DNA of 64,000 nucleotides from assembly GCA_963971425.1 (NCBI GenBank), contig OZ020523.1, forward strand, positions 24,843,105 to 24,907,104, written 5' to 3'. Under the pieces are notes generated by a model that was not told the DNA's origin, did no database searches, and saw only the letters and a list, made by a program, of their open reading frames with translations. Positions within the stretch are counted from its first letter, which is position 1. Each line of letters opens with the position of its first letter. Source of the DNA: Bryoerythrophyllum caledonicum (taxonomy: Eukaryota; Streptophyta; Bryopsida; Pottiales; Pottiaceae). Of the stretch, positions 43,860-56,900 are shown one piece after another. The position numbers were made by a program, and so were the translations under genes.

Positions 43860-46740
43860 ATAATATTCACATAGTACTAGATAAGTTACTTTTAGAAGTG
43901 GCATTCTTTGGTTTTAAAAAAAACAATGTTGCAATCTTTATTTAGAAATTGACAAATTTACTCTAATTGAAATCCATTCTTCTTCTCATTTCTCAACTTA
44001 AATTCAGTGTGTGTGAGTGTGTGTGAGTGTGTGTGTTTTATGTGTGAGTCTATGTATGTGTGTCTTAGACACACATTTAACTAATATGAATTGAATTTAA
44101 TAGTTCATTTTTAAGAACATAGTTTAGGGTTTTATTTATATGAGTAATTTACAAAAATATTTGGAGCGTTGGATATTACAAGTTGCTATGTGGTGTATGA
44201 TCAAATTATTTGCTTGCATTTAAATTTATCTTCATGTTACTTTTGCTTGCCAAGAAAAAGTAAGTAGTTTTAACATTTATATTTGATCATGGATTCCATG
44301 GCAAAACCAATAATCGGCTTGTACATGTCAATTTGTATATATTATTATTTATGAATATCTTTATAGTAAAAATGTCAAATTTCATTTTCATTTTCATGCA
44401 TGAATTTGCAAATGGAATATCATGTTTATTATTTTAAATAAAACTCATGAAGGAACATAGTTTCTTTATTTCTTGAATTATTTTGCACAATTTTCTATTT
44501 GCAGTCCTAGGGACAAATAATTTGATCACAATGCGCACCTTTAGGTTCCCATTTCCCTGTTATGCGCATCACTATACATATTCACATACATACATTTTAG
44601 TGCATAAGTATAAATTATAAATTATTATTGAAATGATCTTGTAATTGAGTACTCTAAATTATCAGAATCATCCATAAAGTTTATTACAGCCAACAACACA
44701 TTTAAAAGTAACTTCTTTGTACTTATGTGAATATTATTTCTGGATAGTATTAATTTCTTTATTAAGTGAACAAGAACATTTTAAAAATCAGAATTCAATA
44801 CCATTAAATATAATCAATTAGACCTATATCGTACATTTGCTTCAATTCCCTTGGTGTTATAAAGAAATGAAATCCACATTGCATGCTTTTTTTTGGCTTT
44901 TTTGATATGAATGGTTTGTTTAGGGTTTAATAAAGTTTGATTCATTTCTCCATTTCCAAGTACATATGTATATTGATTTCTCCATTGATTTTTATTTACT
45001 TGTTACACTAGTTTTCTGAATGTGCACAAAGTACTCCATGTAGTTTGAAAAAAAAAGAATTGAACCTTAGCATGCTCTATCAATTTGGATTCCAATGAAA
45101 GTGTATACTCTATTTCTGAAAATTCGTTTATTTACTAGCACTTCCGGCAACTCCGATTTTTTTTTCAAGGACACACTACTATATTTGAGATTTTCAACAC
45201 TAGTAAGTTGTATACATTTTCTTATATATTGTCCATAATCAATTTTTGTCTGTAGCAAAAAAATGCATTTTATCCATGGTAAAAGATTTTTCACGCATTG
45301 CCACTATACTGAAGATGGCTTTTACTGTAATGATACGAATCGTGTATTTACTCTTGTACAATATTTGTTAAGAAGTTACCAAGTACTGTTAGCCCCCATT
45401 GTCATTAATATTATCTTTCAGTCCTGCACCTACCCTAATACTTGTTGTATTTGCCACAATCAACCACCCACCAAAATTTGGAACAAGTTGACAAATAGTG
45501 ATAGCCCCCAATAAACCGCCTATTGGCCGCCATGCATATGAAACGCCCATCTTGTCAACAACCACATCTCGTTATCCTCCCATTTGTAACTATCCCAATT
45601 CACATATCATGCATTCTTTGAATTAAAACATGAATATCCAACTAATATTAAATGTATATTTCTACATTTTACAAAAAAAAGGATGATTCTAGAATGAATG
45701 TTTCAAGAATATTCAATGCATGTTTTTATATTTTATAAATGCATAGATGAGTTTGAATGAATATTTCAAGAGTATTGAAAGTATATTTCTATATTGAAGA
45801 AAAAAGAGATGATTTTTGAATGATTGTTTCAAGAATATTTAATGTATATTGCAATCTACAAAGAATCAAGCATAGTTAATGTATCTTTGTATCTTTTTAG
45901 GAATATTAAAAAAAACATATACAAATATTTAAGGAATATTTGTATATGTAAGGTATCCCAATATGTTTGAATAATATTTATTCTACATATGTATATTTAA
46001 CGAATACTTATTGTATATTATTATATTTAAAGATCATTTAGGAAACACGTCAATAGTTTTAAATAAGTTTTAAGAGTTTTATATTTATTTTTCCTAGGAT
46101 GATTAAAATATCTAATGTATATTTGCATTAAAAGGAACATTTAATGAATTGCTAATAAAATTTTTAATGTATATTTAATGTGTATTTGAATATTAATAAA
46201 ATTTTCAATGAATATTTGATGCATATTTAATAAATATGTATTGAGTATGATATGTAAATATCTATTTTTATGAGATATTTATGTTTGTTTTGTTTTGAAA
46301 ATTTCTTTTATTTTTCCTCGTCTCTTCTAATAAATTTTCAAATTTTGTTGATCTTGTAGTTCTAATTTCGAATTTTCTACTTCTGAACAATTTATGTTCT
46401 CTAATTTTTGGGATTTTTCATTTGTTCCATATCTACGTTTTATTTTTTTCAAACATTCCTCGTGCAAATTTACAAGAAGTAGGAAAAATACTATAGTAAA
46501 TAAAAAATTTAGTTGAAATAGTAAATCGCAAATTATATAAAAATTTAGTAAATGTAAATGAAGCCAAAAATTAGTAAATTTAAAATTAGTAAATATTTAG
46601 TAAATGTAAATCCAAAGTAGTAAATTTATTGTAGTGTACTATAGAAAATTTAGTTAACATTTCAATTACAAGAAATGGTGTAAAAATTTTGGATTGAAAA
46701 GTCCCTTTTGCAGTAAAGGTCTCCGTTTGTTTTTCTTTTC
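43860..46740. other. AT-rich centre of E2, no gene
   Basis: No protein-like frame. There is a short GT microsatellite at 44005-44070, and loosely repeated ATTTAATGTATATTTG-like words occupy about 45630-46260, as in an old decayed satellite. No RNA gene seen. Confidence 0.55.
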
Positions 46741-46994
46741 TTTTTGTTCTATGCCCGCTGCCCGTTCCCGTGCTGCCCGCTGCCCGATTACCCTGCCCGC
46801 TGCCCGCTGCCCGAAACGGCATTTGGCGGCGCGGTGAACCACCGCGACTCTCTCACCTCTCTCCCCATTCTCTCGTCACCTTCTCTTTGCGCACTCCCGC
46901 GGCTTTCCCTCTTCCACTCCAAACCTCCCCATTTCCTCTTCTTCTTCAAACCCTATCCATTATCTCTTCCACTTCAAACCCTCCCCAACTGTGA

Positions 46995-47465
46995 GATGTG
47001 TGAGGTTTCTGTGAGGTGCGTGTGAAGGTGTGTAGGTTTTGTGTGTGTGAGGTGCGCGTCTAGGGTTTGTGTGTGTGAGCTGCGTAAGTAGTGTTTCAGT
47101 GTGTGAGGTTTGTGTGTAGGGTTTGTGTGTGTGAGGTGCTGGAGTAGTGTTTGTGTGTGTGAGGTTTGTGTGTAGGGTTTGTGTGTTGGAAGTGTGCTTG
47201 TGTGAGGTGTGTATGTGAGGTTTGTGTGACGTGCGTGTGTGAGGTGTGTGTGTGTGTGTGTGAGTCCTGTATGTGAGGAGTGCGTGTGTGAGGATTGTGT
47301 GACGTGCGTGTGTGAGGTGTGTGTGTGTGTGTGAGTCCTGTATGTGAGGAGTGTGTGTGTGAGGTTTGTGTGCGTTGTGTGTGAGAGTTTGGTGTAAGAT
47401 TTGTGTGAGGTTTTTGTGAGGTTCGTGTGAGATTTGTGTGTGGCTCGTGTGAGGTTTGTGTGAAG
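46995..47465. repeat. GT-rich leader repeat of the E2 ParB-like locus
   Basis: GTGTGAGGTTTGTGTGTAGG and related words repeat throughout, with a ~75-bp unit visible at about 47215-47370. The counterpart in E1 is 26285-26510. The preceding pyrimidine-rich stretch (46845-46990, CTCTCTCC, CTTCCACTCC) could be a transcription start region. Confidence 0.75.
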
Positions 47466-47887
47466 TGTATACTTGAGAGGGATTAGTTACTGTGATTGTT
47501 TAGGTGCACTTAGGATAAGATAGTGAGTTCAGGGTTTCAATTTAGAGTATTTCACAATAAAGCATAGTGCAAGATTTCGTGAGGGTTTAGGGTTTCTTCA
47601 ACACAGACATTTCTTTGTAGAGTTTGCTGTGTTCATATTTCCACGTGCTTTGTATTACATTGTGCATCATTCTGTGTTGTTTACGATTGTGCACATTACA
47701 GTATTCCTCAACTGCATTGTGTACAACTCAGTTGATCACAATCACACAGCAGACTTCACATCATTTCGCAAGGTACTCACTTCTTAGATTACTTGAGTTG
47801 CAATGCTGATTAACCAGTTTAATCTAATGTAAAAATATTACCGGTAATTTATGGACTTAGGGTACTAGGATCACTAAATATCACAGC

Positions 47888-48537
47888 TTATCCTCGACTC
47901 GAGGATACGTTCTAGACCTTCGTCTAGCAACTTATGCTCGAGTCGAGGATAAGAGTCCATCCTCTGATTACATTTTATCCTCGAGTCGAGGATAAAATAA
48001 GTAAAAAAAAAACTAAAATATCAATTCCGCTTAATCAAAATGTTCTACAAATTTCTACATCTCAGTATTAGGTGTCCTTGAGTCGAAAATAAGTGTAAGT
48101 CTGTGCAAACAGATCTATCTTGCTTATCAAATAATTTGACACATCAGAATACTCACCATTAATAGGTTGTATTGAACTGATGAATGATATATTCTAACTC
48201 AGAACCCCTTCGTAAGTAATAGAATTATCCTCGACTCGAAGATACTTGCGAGTCCCAAGGTGATTAGTCTATGTTCCAATCAAGATTAAAAGAATATATT
48301 AAGAAAATAATCTAACAAGGATGAATTAGGACTGATGCACAAAAAATATAAAACATTTCTGTAACGAATTATCCCAGTATCCTCGAGTCGAGGATACAAT
48401 TCAACCTCTGACACTAACGATAAAAAATAATTATTTCACAATGAAAATAATGCTCAGATACTTTAGCCGAGGATGTGTTCAGAATATATATTATCTAAGT
48501 CAGAATCAGTTGATAACTATCCTCGACTTGAGGATAA
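47888..48537. repeat. Palindrome array upstream of the E2 ParB-like gene (about 8 copies)
   Basis: Copies at about 47888, 47930, 47973, 48074 (decayed), 48226, 48379, 48462 (half) and 48518, ending 60 bp before the ATG. The first three are only about 40 bp apart. Confidence 0.92.
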
Positions 48538-49965
48538 TAATAAATGTTATCATCTAACTCGTTTTGCGAATGAGTCCTCGCAGACAACCTCATCACAATG
48601 GATCCCACCGACGGCTACGACTACTCGGGGTCAACGTACTTCATCACGGAGTTCGAAAATCCCTTTGCCCCGCTGCCATTCATCGACGATGTCGTCGAGA
48701 ACTACGGCAAGCTTTGGTCGTTCAACCCCGACATCTTAGGATGGACCCTCTTCAGGTCGGAAAAGAACGTTCATCTATCGTTCAAACTGAAGGAGGAAAT
48801 TCCGTATGTTCCACTGAAGAGAAACGAGAGAGTAACATTCGTGGAGCAACGCCGTCGTGATTACATCGTTCTCGGTATCCAGGCCGTGGACGATGCTGGG
48901 AAAGACCTACCTCACTTTCACTCGATTGTTGTGAAAGTCGGTGACACTTTCGGACAATTTGACTTCATTGAATTGCTTGAGAGTGCCGATAAGAATGGAC
49001 AGGGGGCGCTGCGTCAGGCGTTTGAAAAATACAGTCCGTGGTCAAACGACGACGCTGAGAAGGTTAACATGAGACTGGTACGTATTCACCAACTCCTATC
49101 GAACTTTGAGGCCCGTCCGGTTCCGGTCGCTCCACCTCCACGACGTCGGCCCAAGCAGAAGAGCGCAACAGCTGGCGAGGTTACCACAGAAGCGGCAGAT
49201 GCGACTCGAAGCACGAGTCGTGGTGCACCCCGGAGGGCTTCTGAGATGGCGTCAAACCTAGGGGAACCATCAAAACGGAAGAAGACTGCTGCGGCCGGTG
49301 GAAGTTCGACCTCAACTGTTACGAGGGCTGCAACACCGGTGAAATCGCGGAATGACCCACAAGTGGACTTCGAGAAGATAACGGAGTCCCAACGACTGTT
49401 TTGGGAGGAATGTAAGTCATGCTTTCCGTTCGAGTCCACCTTCACAGTAAACATCGAACAGTGTGTCCCCGCAAAAGCCCAGTTCGTGATTCGTGGGATG
49501 GAGGAGGGCATTGTCCGGAACTCCATGGACTTTCTTGTCCAACTTGGAGAAGTAAACCAACGTCAGAAAATTTGCATCTGCCCGATCGATGACGCTGGAG
49601 AACCGATAACAAATCGTCCAAATTCCTGGGACGATATCAAGGGTGGGAAGTTCATGCTGATCAACGGCCAACACAGCGTCGAAGCTTCCAGAAGACTTCA
49701 ACGTGTTGAACAATGCGGGGAGCAACGAAAATGAGACCTGTGCGAATGGGATGCATATGTTGTCTGGACAACGGATCCTCTGAAGTTGCAGAGGATTTCA
49801 AAGTTCTACAACGATACAAACTACCTTGATCATGCCCAACCTACATGGGGGAACCAGATTTCAAGCTGCAGGAGAATCTGGCTTAACTCTGGTAGACCCA
49901 GCTACCAACACGACGAGGGCGACTTGCGAATGAATGGTGCCAACTTTGACCAAGAGAAGTATTTG

Positions 49966-50140
49966 GTAAGGTTCCAGTTCCCGAAGTATCCTCGACTCGA
50001 GGATAATCTTTCATGGCTTTTATGTGCTCCCGCTAGTTGATTTATTATATGCATCTTGTCAAAGTATCCTCGAGCCGAGGATACTCTTCCATGCGGTATC
50101 CAAGATAATGTTTTCTAATGTTGTCTGTATTGTGATGCAG
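49966..50140 (+). other. Intron 1 with two palindromes
   Basis: GTAAGG...GATGCAG. Palindromes lie at 49987 and 50065. The E1 intron (29136-29281) holds one at 29159. No other conserved feature. Confidence 0.8.
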
Positions 50141-51463
50141 TTGTTTGCGAAGTTGATTGTCACACGCTTCCAGAACATCGATCCCACGAGGGAAGGAAAG
50201 CAAGTGAACAAGTCATCGGACCTTACCAATGAGATTAAGGTCATCACTCTTCCAGATGACATTTTCAACCTCTGGGAAGAATTCCTCGATCAGCACAGCC
50301 GCGGAGACATCGTAAACCCCGACAGAGCTTGTCCATACAAGGACGCTCGGGGTTTCCAGCCTTCCCCAATCCACCGTGAGTTTTTTAAAAGGTTGGGTCA
50401 TCTGTCTGACCAGGATTTAAGAGATTTGTTCACTTACCTGGTTGACAGTGATCGCGGGCAAGGATATCCGAAGGTCACGCTTCGTAGGACTGGTGTGGTA
50501 CATGGATCGTGCTACCACTACGAGGAGTGGGCTGATCGAAGGAAGAAGAAGCGCGTCGTTATGCAGGAGCTGGTGCACATCGACCCATCCTTATTGTTCT
50601 TACTTCCGAATGGGTCGATCGACGACGCAATGTGGAAGGAGTGGAAGGAGAAACACCGTGTATCTTCCGCTACATACAACATGCTCCTCTGTCAACCCGA
50701 CAAGGAGTTCTGGTCGATGAGGTTGACCAATGCGGGGAAGCTGAAACGAGCTTCTCATCTCCTGGAGAAGTTCCCGAACGTTCTTCCGTTCTTCAAGAAA
50801 TTTCTACATTTGAAGAACCTCTTCACCCCGCACGACGGATATGTGAAACTCCGCGAGTTTAATGCAGAGAAGCTGGAGTTTGGTGATTACTTCACCCCTC
50901 CAGATGATTCTAAGGAGTTTACACTGGGACTTCTCGACCTCCGTGAGGTACCCGGATGGCTGTCCAAGGACGACTCCTTGGACGAACCATACTTTGCAGA
51001 CTTCATGAATGCCATGAAGTTGCAAAAGAGTACCCCAAACATGAGCACTCCTCATGTTTGGGTCTGGATCACCTCCTCTGCCAATCGTGCGTTGCAAGCG
51101 GCAAAGTTTGCCGAGAAGCGAATGGCCCGGTATTCGCCCGTCTCCTCGGCGTACGTTTCGTCAGCGAATGAGCGCCTGTACTACGGGACGTCCAGGGCTA
51201 AGGTTACGGATGTTAACCTACTCTTTTTAGTGAAGAAGAGTCATCCCCAGGCTTCCGTACTCATCAACAGAGTGAGGCTGTTCTACTCTGCACCAGATAC
51301 GTTCTTCTACAAAGAGAAGAATAAGTACCTGGAGGTAGAATTCTTCGTCCACGGCTCCGAATTACGGATGGAGTTTTACTTGGAGCTACTCCAGGACTTC
51401 TGCAATCAAAAGGAGAGGGTACTCGGAATTTTCTGTGGTTCCAAATTTATGCTGTCCAATCTG

Positions 51464-51693
51464 GTACGATCTCTTTTGAATCATTGTAGTCTATCCTCGA
51501 GTCGAGGATACAGCTTACGGTATGCTGTCGTCTGTTATTTTGTAGTCTATCCTCGAGTCGAGGATAGCAAGTTCTATCTGATCATTAGTTATTCAGTTGT
51601 TTATCCTCGAGTCGAGGATAGACAACTGATTTCATTTCAGATAAAATTTGCCATTATCCAATTTCTAATCTTATGTTCTCATGTCTCATGCAG
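51464..51693 (+). other. Intron 2 with three perfect palindromes
   Basis: GTACGA...CATGCAG. Three identical copies of TATCCTCGAGTCGAGGATA sit at 51492, 51548 and 51602, 54-56 bp apart. The E1 intron (30605-30867) has two, at 30634 and 30771. Confidence 0.85.
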
Positions 51694-53938
51694 ATGTTTG
51701 GAACGTCTTTCTATGGACTCATTGATGAATCCTTCCGGCTGCAGTACAAGAATCAAATGCAGCGCATTTTTCAGTTGGATATGAATGATTTCATACACAA
51801 GGACTGTGCTTACCTCCAGCCGTTGCCAACCAACGTTGGAGGTGCATCTACATCGACCGCTCCGGCTGCACCTCCGGAACGCGTTCCAAGGGCCCGAATA
51901 TCGCCAAGGAGGGCTGAACGTGTTCGCAGCCGTGCTCAACGCTCAGGTGCTGGATCTCGGCAGGACTCCCCCGAGACCCAGAGGGCATCTGGTACCGGCG
52001 CACCGACTCTGCAGCCTACTCAAGATGACTCTCCCTTGCTCGTCAATCCATATGGGAGCAATGACGGCGTTGATCTTTTGATCCTTAGCTTGGATGATTG
52101 TGAACCGTCCTTCCGATCTCGTAGTAGATCGCCGCCTCGCCGACCTCCTATGCTGGCGGACGATGACATTCCGGTAGACGGCGAAGCCGTTTATATGGAA
52201 GTTCAAGGCGGTCCTGACATATCTCATTTAGTTGGTACAGCCCCCTCACCGGGTGTTCCCGTTGCTGGTACCGCCCTTTCAGCAGGTGTTTCTGTCGTTG
52301 GTACCGCCCCTTCAGCAGATGTTTCTGTCGCTGGTACCACCCCTGCAGCAGTTGTTCCCGTCGCTCGTACAGTTGTCAAGTACGTCCCTGTCATCCTGCT
52401 GTCCGACTCCAGTGATGATGAAGGTGGTGATCGTCCCAGTACATCTCAGAATGTGGTGTCACCGACCGTGTTGACAATGATGGTTACGATGGATGTGGAG
52501 GATGCTCCCATACATGAGGCCGCCTCTGCAGATGCAGCTGGGCATGCTCCGGCCCCTCGCCCTCCGGTGGAGGGCGCCTCTGTGCTTGATGACACCTTCG
52601 CAAATGCAGCTGGTCATGCTCCGGCCCCTGGTCTGCCTGTGAAGTACGAACCCGGTGCTGACTTTTATGAGCACCAACACAAGCAACGCCTTCAGGAACA
52701 GCAGGAGAGGCAGACAATCTTGGCTCAGTTAGAGGCTGCCCAGAAGAGACAGGCTGAGATGGAATCTGCTTTCGAGAAGCAGCGGGCGGAGTCTGATGAA
52801 CAGAAGGAGAGAATGGCGGCATCAATCCGTGCGGAGATCCAAGCGCAGATGTTGGTGGAACTCAACAGACGTCTTGTTGAGCAAGCTCACATTTCGGTTC
52901 CCATCCCCGTTGCTCCATCGAGATCCGTCGTGTCTCATCCCTCCACTTATCCTCGCATCGAGGATAACTCTGTGGCTGAGCCTCTGCTTCGTTCAACTGG
53001 ATTGCAACCTTGCACTTCATCTAACCCAGTTGGAGAAGCCTCAGTTTCGGTTGAGGTGCCAGTTCTTCACGGGGATATCCCCTCTTCATCGTCCGGGCCT
53101 TCTGAGTATCCTCAACCCGAGGATACCCTGCCTTATAATTCATCTCCGATTTCGCCTCTGATAGATGGGGTCGGCTTTTCTGTTCGTGTGCGTGAAGTTA
53201 ATGTTGAAGGTGCGCCTGGTGGTTCGACTCTTTTGGTCCCTGCTCAACTTGTGGAAGAGTCGTCTCATGCGGTAGCTGCGGTGGAGGGAGAAGAGGTGTG
53301 CATGGAGGAGCGCGTCGACTACGAGCCGTCTCCCGAGCCTCAGGGACCACAGTCATCAGAGGTGGATAAGGTTGGCTAGCTGTTTAATACATTTTTGCCC
53401 GTTTTATCACGAAGTGCAGCCTTGATTTTTTGGAATGACTGTGCTCAGCCTCAGACTCAGTAGGTTTTTTCTTGGATGTGTTTCCATGCAGGAGTCAGAT
53501 CCATACGCATTTTGATGTACTATACGAGGAGTGTATATTTTTGTAAATACAATGTTATCATAATTTCAAAGAATTGTTTAACGATTCATTTTCTTCAATT
53601 GTTTCTCAGATTGGATTGGATGACATTGTCCACCGTCCTCTTGCATTGAAGTCTCCAATTGGGATAGTTGTATCCCAGTCGCTATGTGGGGGGGAATTTG
53701 TGCAAGCAGTGGCAATTCCATTGCATATTACTCAATCTGCATTTTATCAGGTACCTACCACTTATTGCTACCATTGACTGTATCGTGTGTTGGTCCTGTC
53801 CCAGGACCTTGTTCCTAGAACTGTGTTCGTTGTTGAGAGCGCCGGACCAGCAAAGTGGCTAAATCTCGTCATGGATTTGAATGGCATTCTATGCGTGACG
53901 GATTCAGTCTCTATTGCTGTGAGGCTTACCGCGCATAG

Positions 53939-56900
53939 TGTTGCAGTTTGTAGAGTAAGTAGTCCTCCGGATAGCAATTAGTTGAAGCTAAATGTGTCCG
54001 GCATGGTCGCTCTAAATTCGTTCCCACAGAGATCTATTGTTTCTTCTTGGAATGCTAAGTAAGCTACCTGCTATCCCTCTACCACACGCCAGTTAGTATT
54101 CCTATTTTATGCCTGACCTTTTTATCCGGATCCTTCCGGACGTCCAATGTAGTTTCCTACTATTTTCTGGGGCCTGCCAACTTCCGGAGGGTCAGTTGGA
54201 GTTTGTCTTCCGGAGTTTTTAAACGAGTGGCCGGGTACCACTGATCCTATTTTGTGTAAGTGGCCGGATTCCCCACTGCCTTGTGACTTTAAGTGGCTAG
54301 GCACCCACTCTCCCTAGGCTGCTAATTGGTCGTTGGTTTGTTGTTTCCGGATGCACTCTCTCACATTATCCGGAAGGCCTTCCAGATACGGTCACACAGA
54401 GGCTCACCCGGACTACAACGACATTCTGGGAAATAATTAGTGGTTCGGTGAGGTGTGAAGGGTAGATCTGCATTTGGACTTCCTTCTAGACATACACCAC
54501 AGACTTTTCCATCTATTGTAAGGGGAAATTCCGGTCACCACCAGAATCCGGGTTCACACGGAATCTCCGTGCCCTAGGAGCTACCAGGCCACCGCCTAAA
54601 GTACCCTCCCTCCCCCTCCAGGCTTCTTCCGGTCACCAAGGATCGTCAGACTCTACCTAACCTCTCCTTTAGCTGTTCCGGGCGCTCTCCCACAGCAAGT
54701 CCCAACCGGTTAGACTAGATGCTTATCTGTGAACCACTTCAGCTTCCCCAACTATTCCACTAATCATCAACCACAATGGGCCCTATCCTTCATTCACAAA
54801 ATGATACATGCCACCATAATTTCAATGCAAGAAAATATACTAACAGCAAATATCATTCCTGAGGAAAAGAAAAAAAGGCCCTTAGCCGGCCACAACTCTT
54901 GCGTTAAGAGCCCGCTACTGCTGATCTAAAATCGGAACTAAGAAGCTAAAAATCCGGGAAATCCTATCCTAAAAGTGAAAGGGATATTATCCCTAGAAAT
55001 CCGGAATTCAAACCTAGATCCGAAAGTTTCGGATCTGAGATCCGGTTTCTACGGATCTAATTCAAAAACTAAAAGGAAAACTGTCTTTAGTCTTATCGCA
55101 TGATAGCCGGGTGCAAGCTTGAGCCCCATCGTTAATCGCATATCAGACCTTTAGAACTAAAGATTCTATTCTACGGGGTTACTTGGTTCCGCCTCCGACT
55201 GCTACGGCGTGAAGGGGTAACTTTTGATGGAGAGGCGCCGGCCTCGGTTTGCGCCGGAATGGCTGCTGGTGGTTCCGGTGCAGTGGTCGGCGTCGGCATA
55301 CCTGGTCCGGATGGTGCATCTGGGTCCCCTGTTGCAACCGCCTGGCCGGATGGTGCATCAGCCCGGTCTTCAATGTCCGGAAGGTCCCGGAAGCTACCGC
55401 TGGGGCTGACCACCATGGGTGTCGCTGCCGAGCTTCCGGGTAAAGGATCCGTCACTGGTGGCCCCGGAGAGGGAGACTCGGAGGGAATTCGGAAAGGCAA
55501 GGGTGGTACTACCTGACTTCCTGGCACCTGTTCCCACGTCTGCATACTCTCCGTGCTTGGGAAGGCCACCCCATTCCAACTCATAGGAGAGCTGAAGTCC
55601 GGCGTTCCCACGAGGTCATTGAACTGTCCGGTGAGTAACTTTGTTGTTCCAGATGCAGGTCTGGGTGAAGGGCCGGCCGGAGGTTGAGAAGGAGAAACAG
55701 CTGCCGGACCGGATGGGGATCCGGACGGGCCGGCAGTGTTTCCAGACGGATCTGCCTGGGTTCCGGATGGTCCCGCAGCATCTGAAGCAGGAGGTGCCGG
55801 AACTGGAGGTGGAGCTCCTGGTACTGTTGAGGTGGCCGCGACGAGCTCCCTCGCTAGCTCCTGCATCTTGGACCAAGTGCCCTCCATTTTCCGGCTGTGA
55901 TCTATCAAGAATCGGATAACCTGCCCCCTGCTGAGCTTCTCGTTCTTCTCCAAGCTCGCCGTGTAGAGTAATGCCCGGTTAACCGTATCCACCGGAAAAT
56001 TCAGTGCCGTGCGAATATCGATCAGTGACTGTGACGCCGCCCGGACCTTCGTTTCTGCCACCACTCGGGCATGCTGTGCTGCATCTCGTGCGGCTTCCGC
56101 CTGCCGGACCTGACTCCAGAGCCGGGTGTTAACCTTGGTTATGGTGGCGTTTTCCTGCTCCAGTCTTGCGACGGAATCGTGCTTCTCCTTCATCTCTCTG
56201 AGCTGGGCGATGAGGTGAGTGGTGTCCTCCAGTCCGACTGCCTCTAAGATGGCCATTATCATGGCATGCCTCTCCCGGATCTCCCCCTCCTGGATCCTGG
56301 TCCTCCAGACAATATGTCTGCACAGCTCGTGGACATCCACGGGAATGTCGCCAATGATGCTTGGGACAAATGTCGGTCCCGGCTCTGATCCGGTCGCGAA
56401 TCGTTCGTCTTCTGGGGCCGGTTCCGGTGCGGCAGGCTGTGCTGTGGTTGGTGGTGCTATGGGTGGGCTCTGCGCCGGGATTGTTGACAACGGCCGGCAT
56501 TCTCCCGGGGTCTCCGGAGTCCTCTGCACCGAACGACTACGCTTCCGGTTCGGTCTTCGAAGTATAAGGGGGGATGACGACTTCTCCGTATCAGAGTCCG
56601 TCGATTCATCCAGTTCCTCATCTGTTTCCATCCCTCCGTATGACTGGATGGTGAGCAAGCTGTCGTACTCGGCCTGCTCGTCCGGACTCAACATCTTCTG
56701 CTTGGCATACATGTGAGCCAGGTAGGTGGAGAGTGGGGATGGGGTTTTCCGGGCTTTCGGCAGGTTCTTCACCATCCGGTCAATCTGCTCGTCCATGATG
56801 GCCGCCCAGTCGACAGACAGCTTCCCTCTCATCGAGCCTAAGATTAGGGTTGCTAGCTTGGCCACTATCCGTTTCGGTTTCTCGGGGTGGAAAATAGGAT

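Larger units (their letters stand above)
48598..53379 (+). pseudogene. ParB-like/degenerate methyltransferase-like protein, E2 copy
   Basis: Exons 48598-49965 (456 codons), 50141-51463 (441) and 51694-53379 (561 plus stop), all phase 0. Domains: N-terminal ~150 residues unknown; Ala/Arg/Ser linker; about 250-385 a ParB/Srx-like segment with GKFMLINGQHSVEASRRLQ; a helical middle (LPDDIFNLWEEFLD); then a region ordered like a beta-class amino-methyltransferase: LGLLDLREVPGW where DPPY would stand, HVWVWITSS, LLFLVKKSHP, FYLELLQDFCNQKERVLGIFCGS, and after the intron MFGTSFYGLID. The CGS loop survives but DPPY does not, so catalysis is doubtful. The tail holds a coiled coil (about 52690-52880) and two exonic palindromes. 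One TGA at 49732-49734, where E1 has Lys, breaks the gene. No other lesion is seen before the native stop. Confidence 0.85.

Noticed and set aside
8161..53125. CRISPR-like array interpretation of the regularly repeated palindromes
   Set aside because: Spacing is irregular, spacers are not of constant length, copies occur in introns and exons, and the context is eukaryotic transposon DNA.
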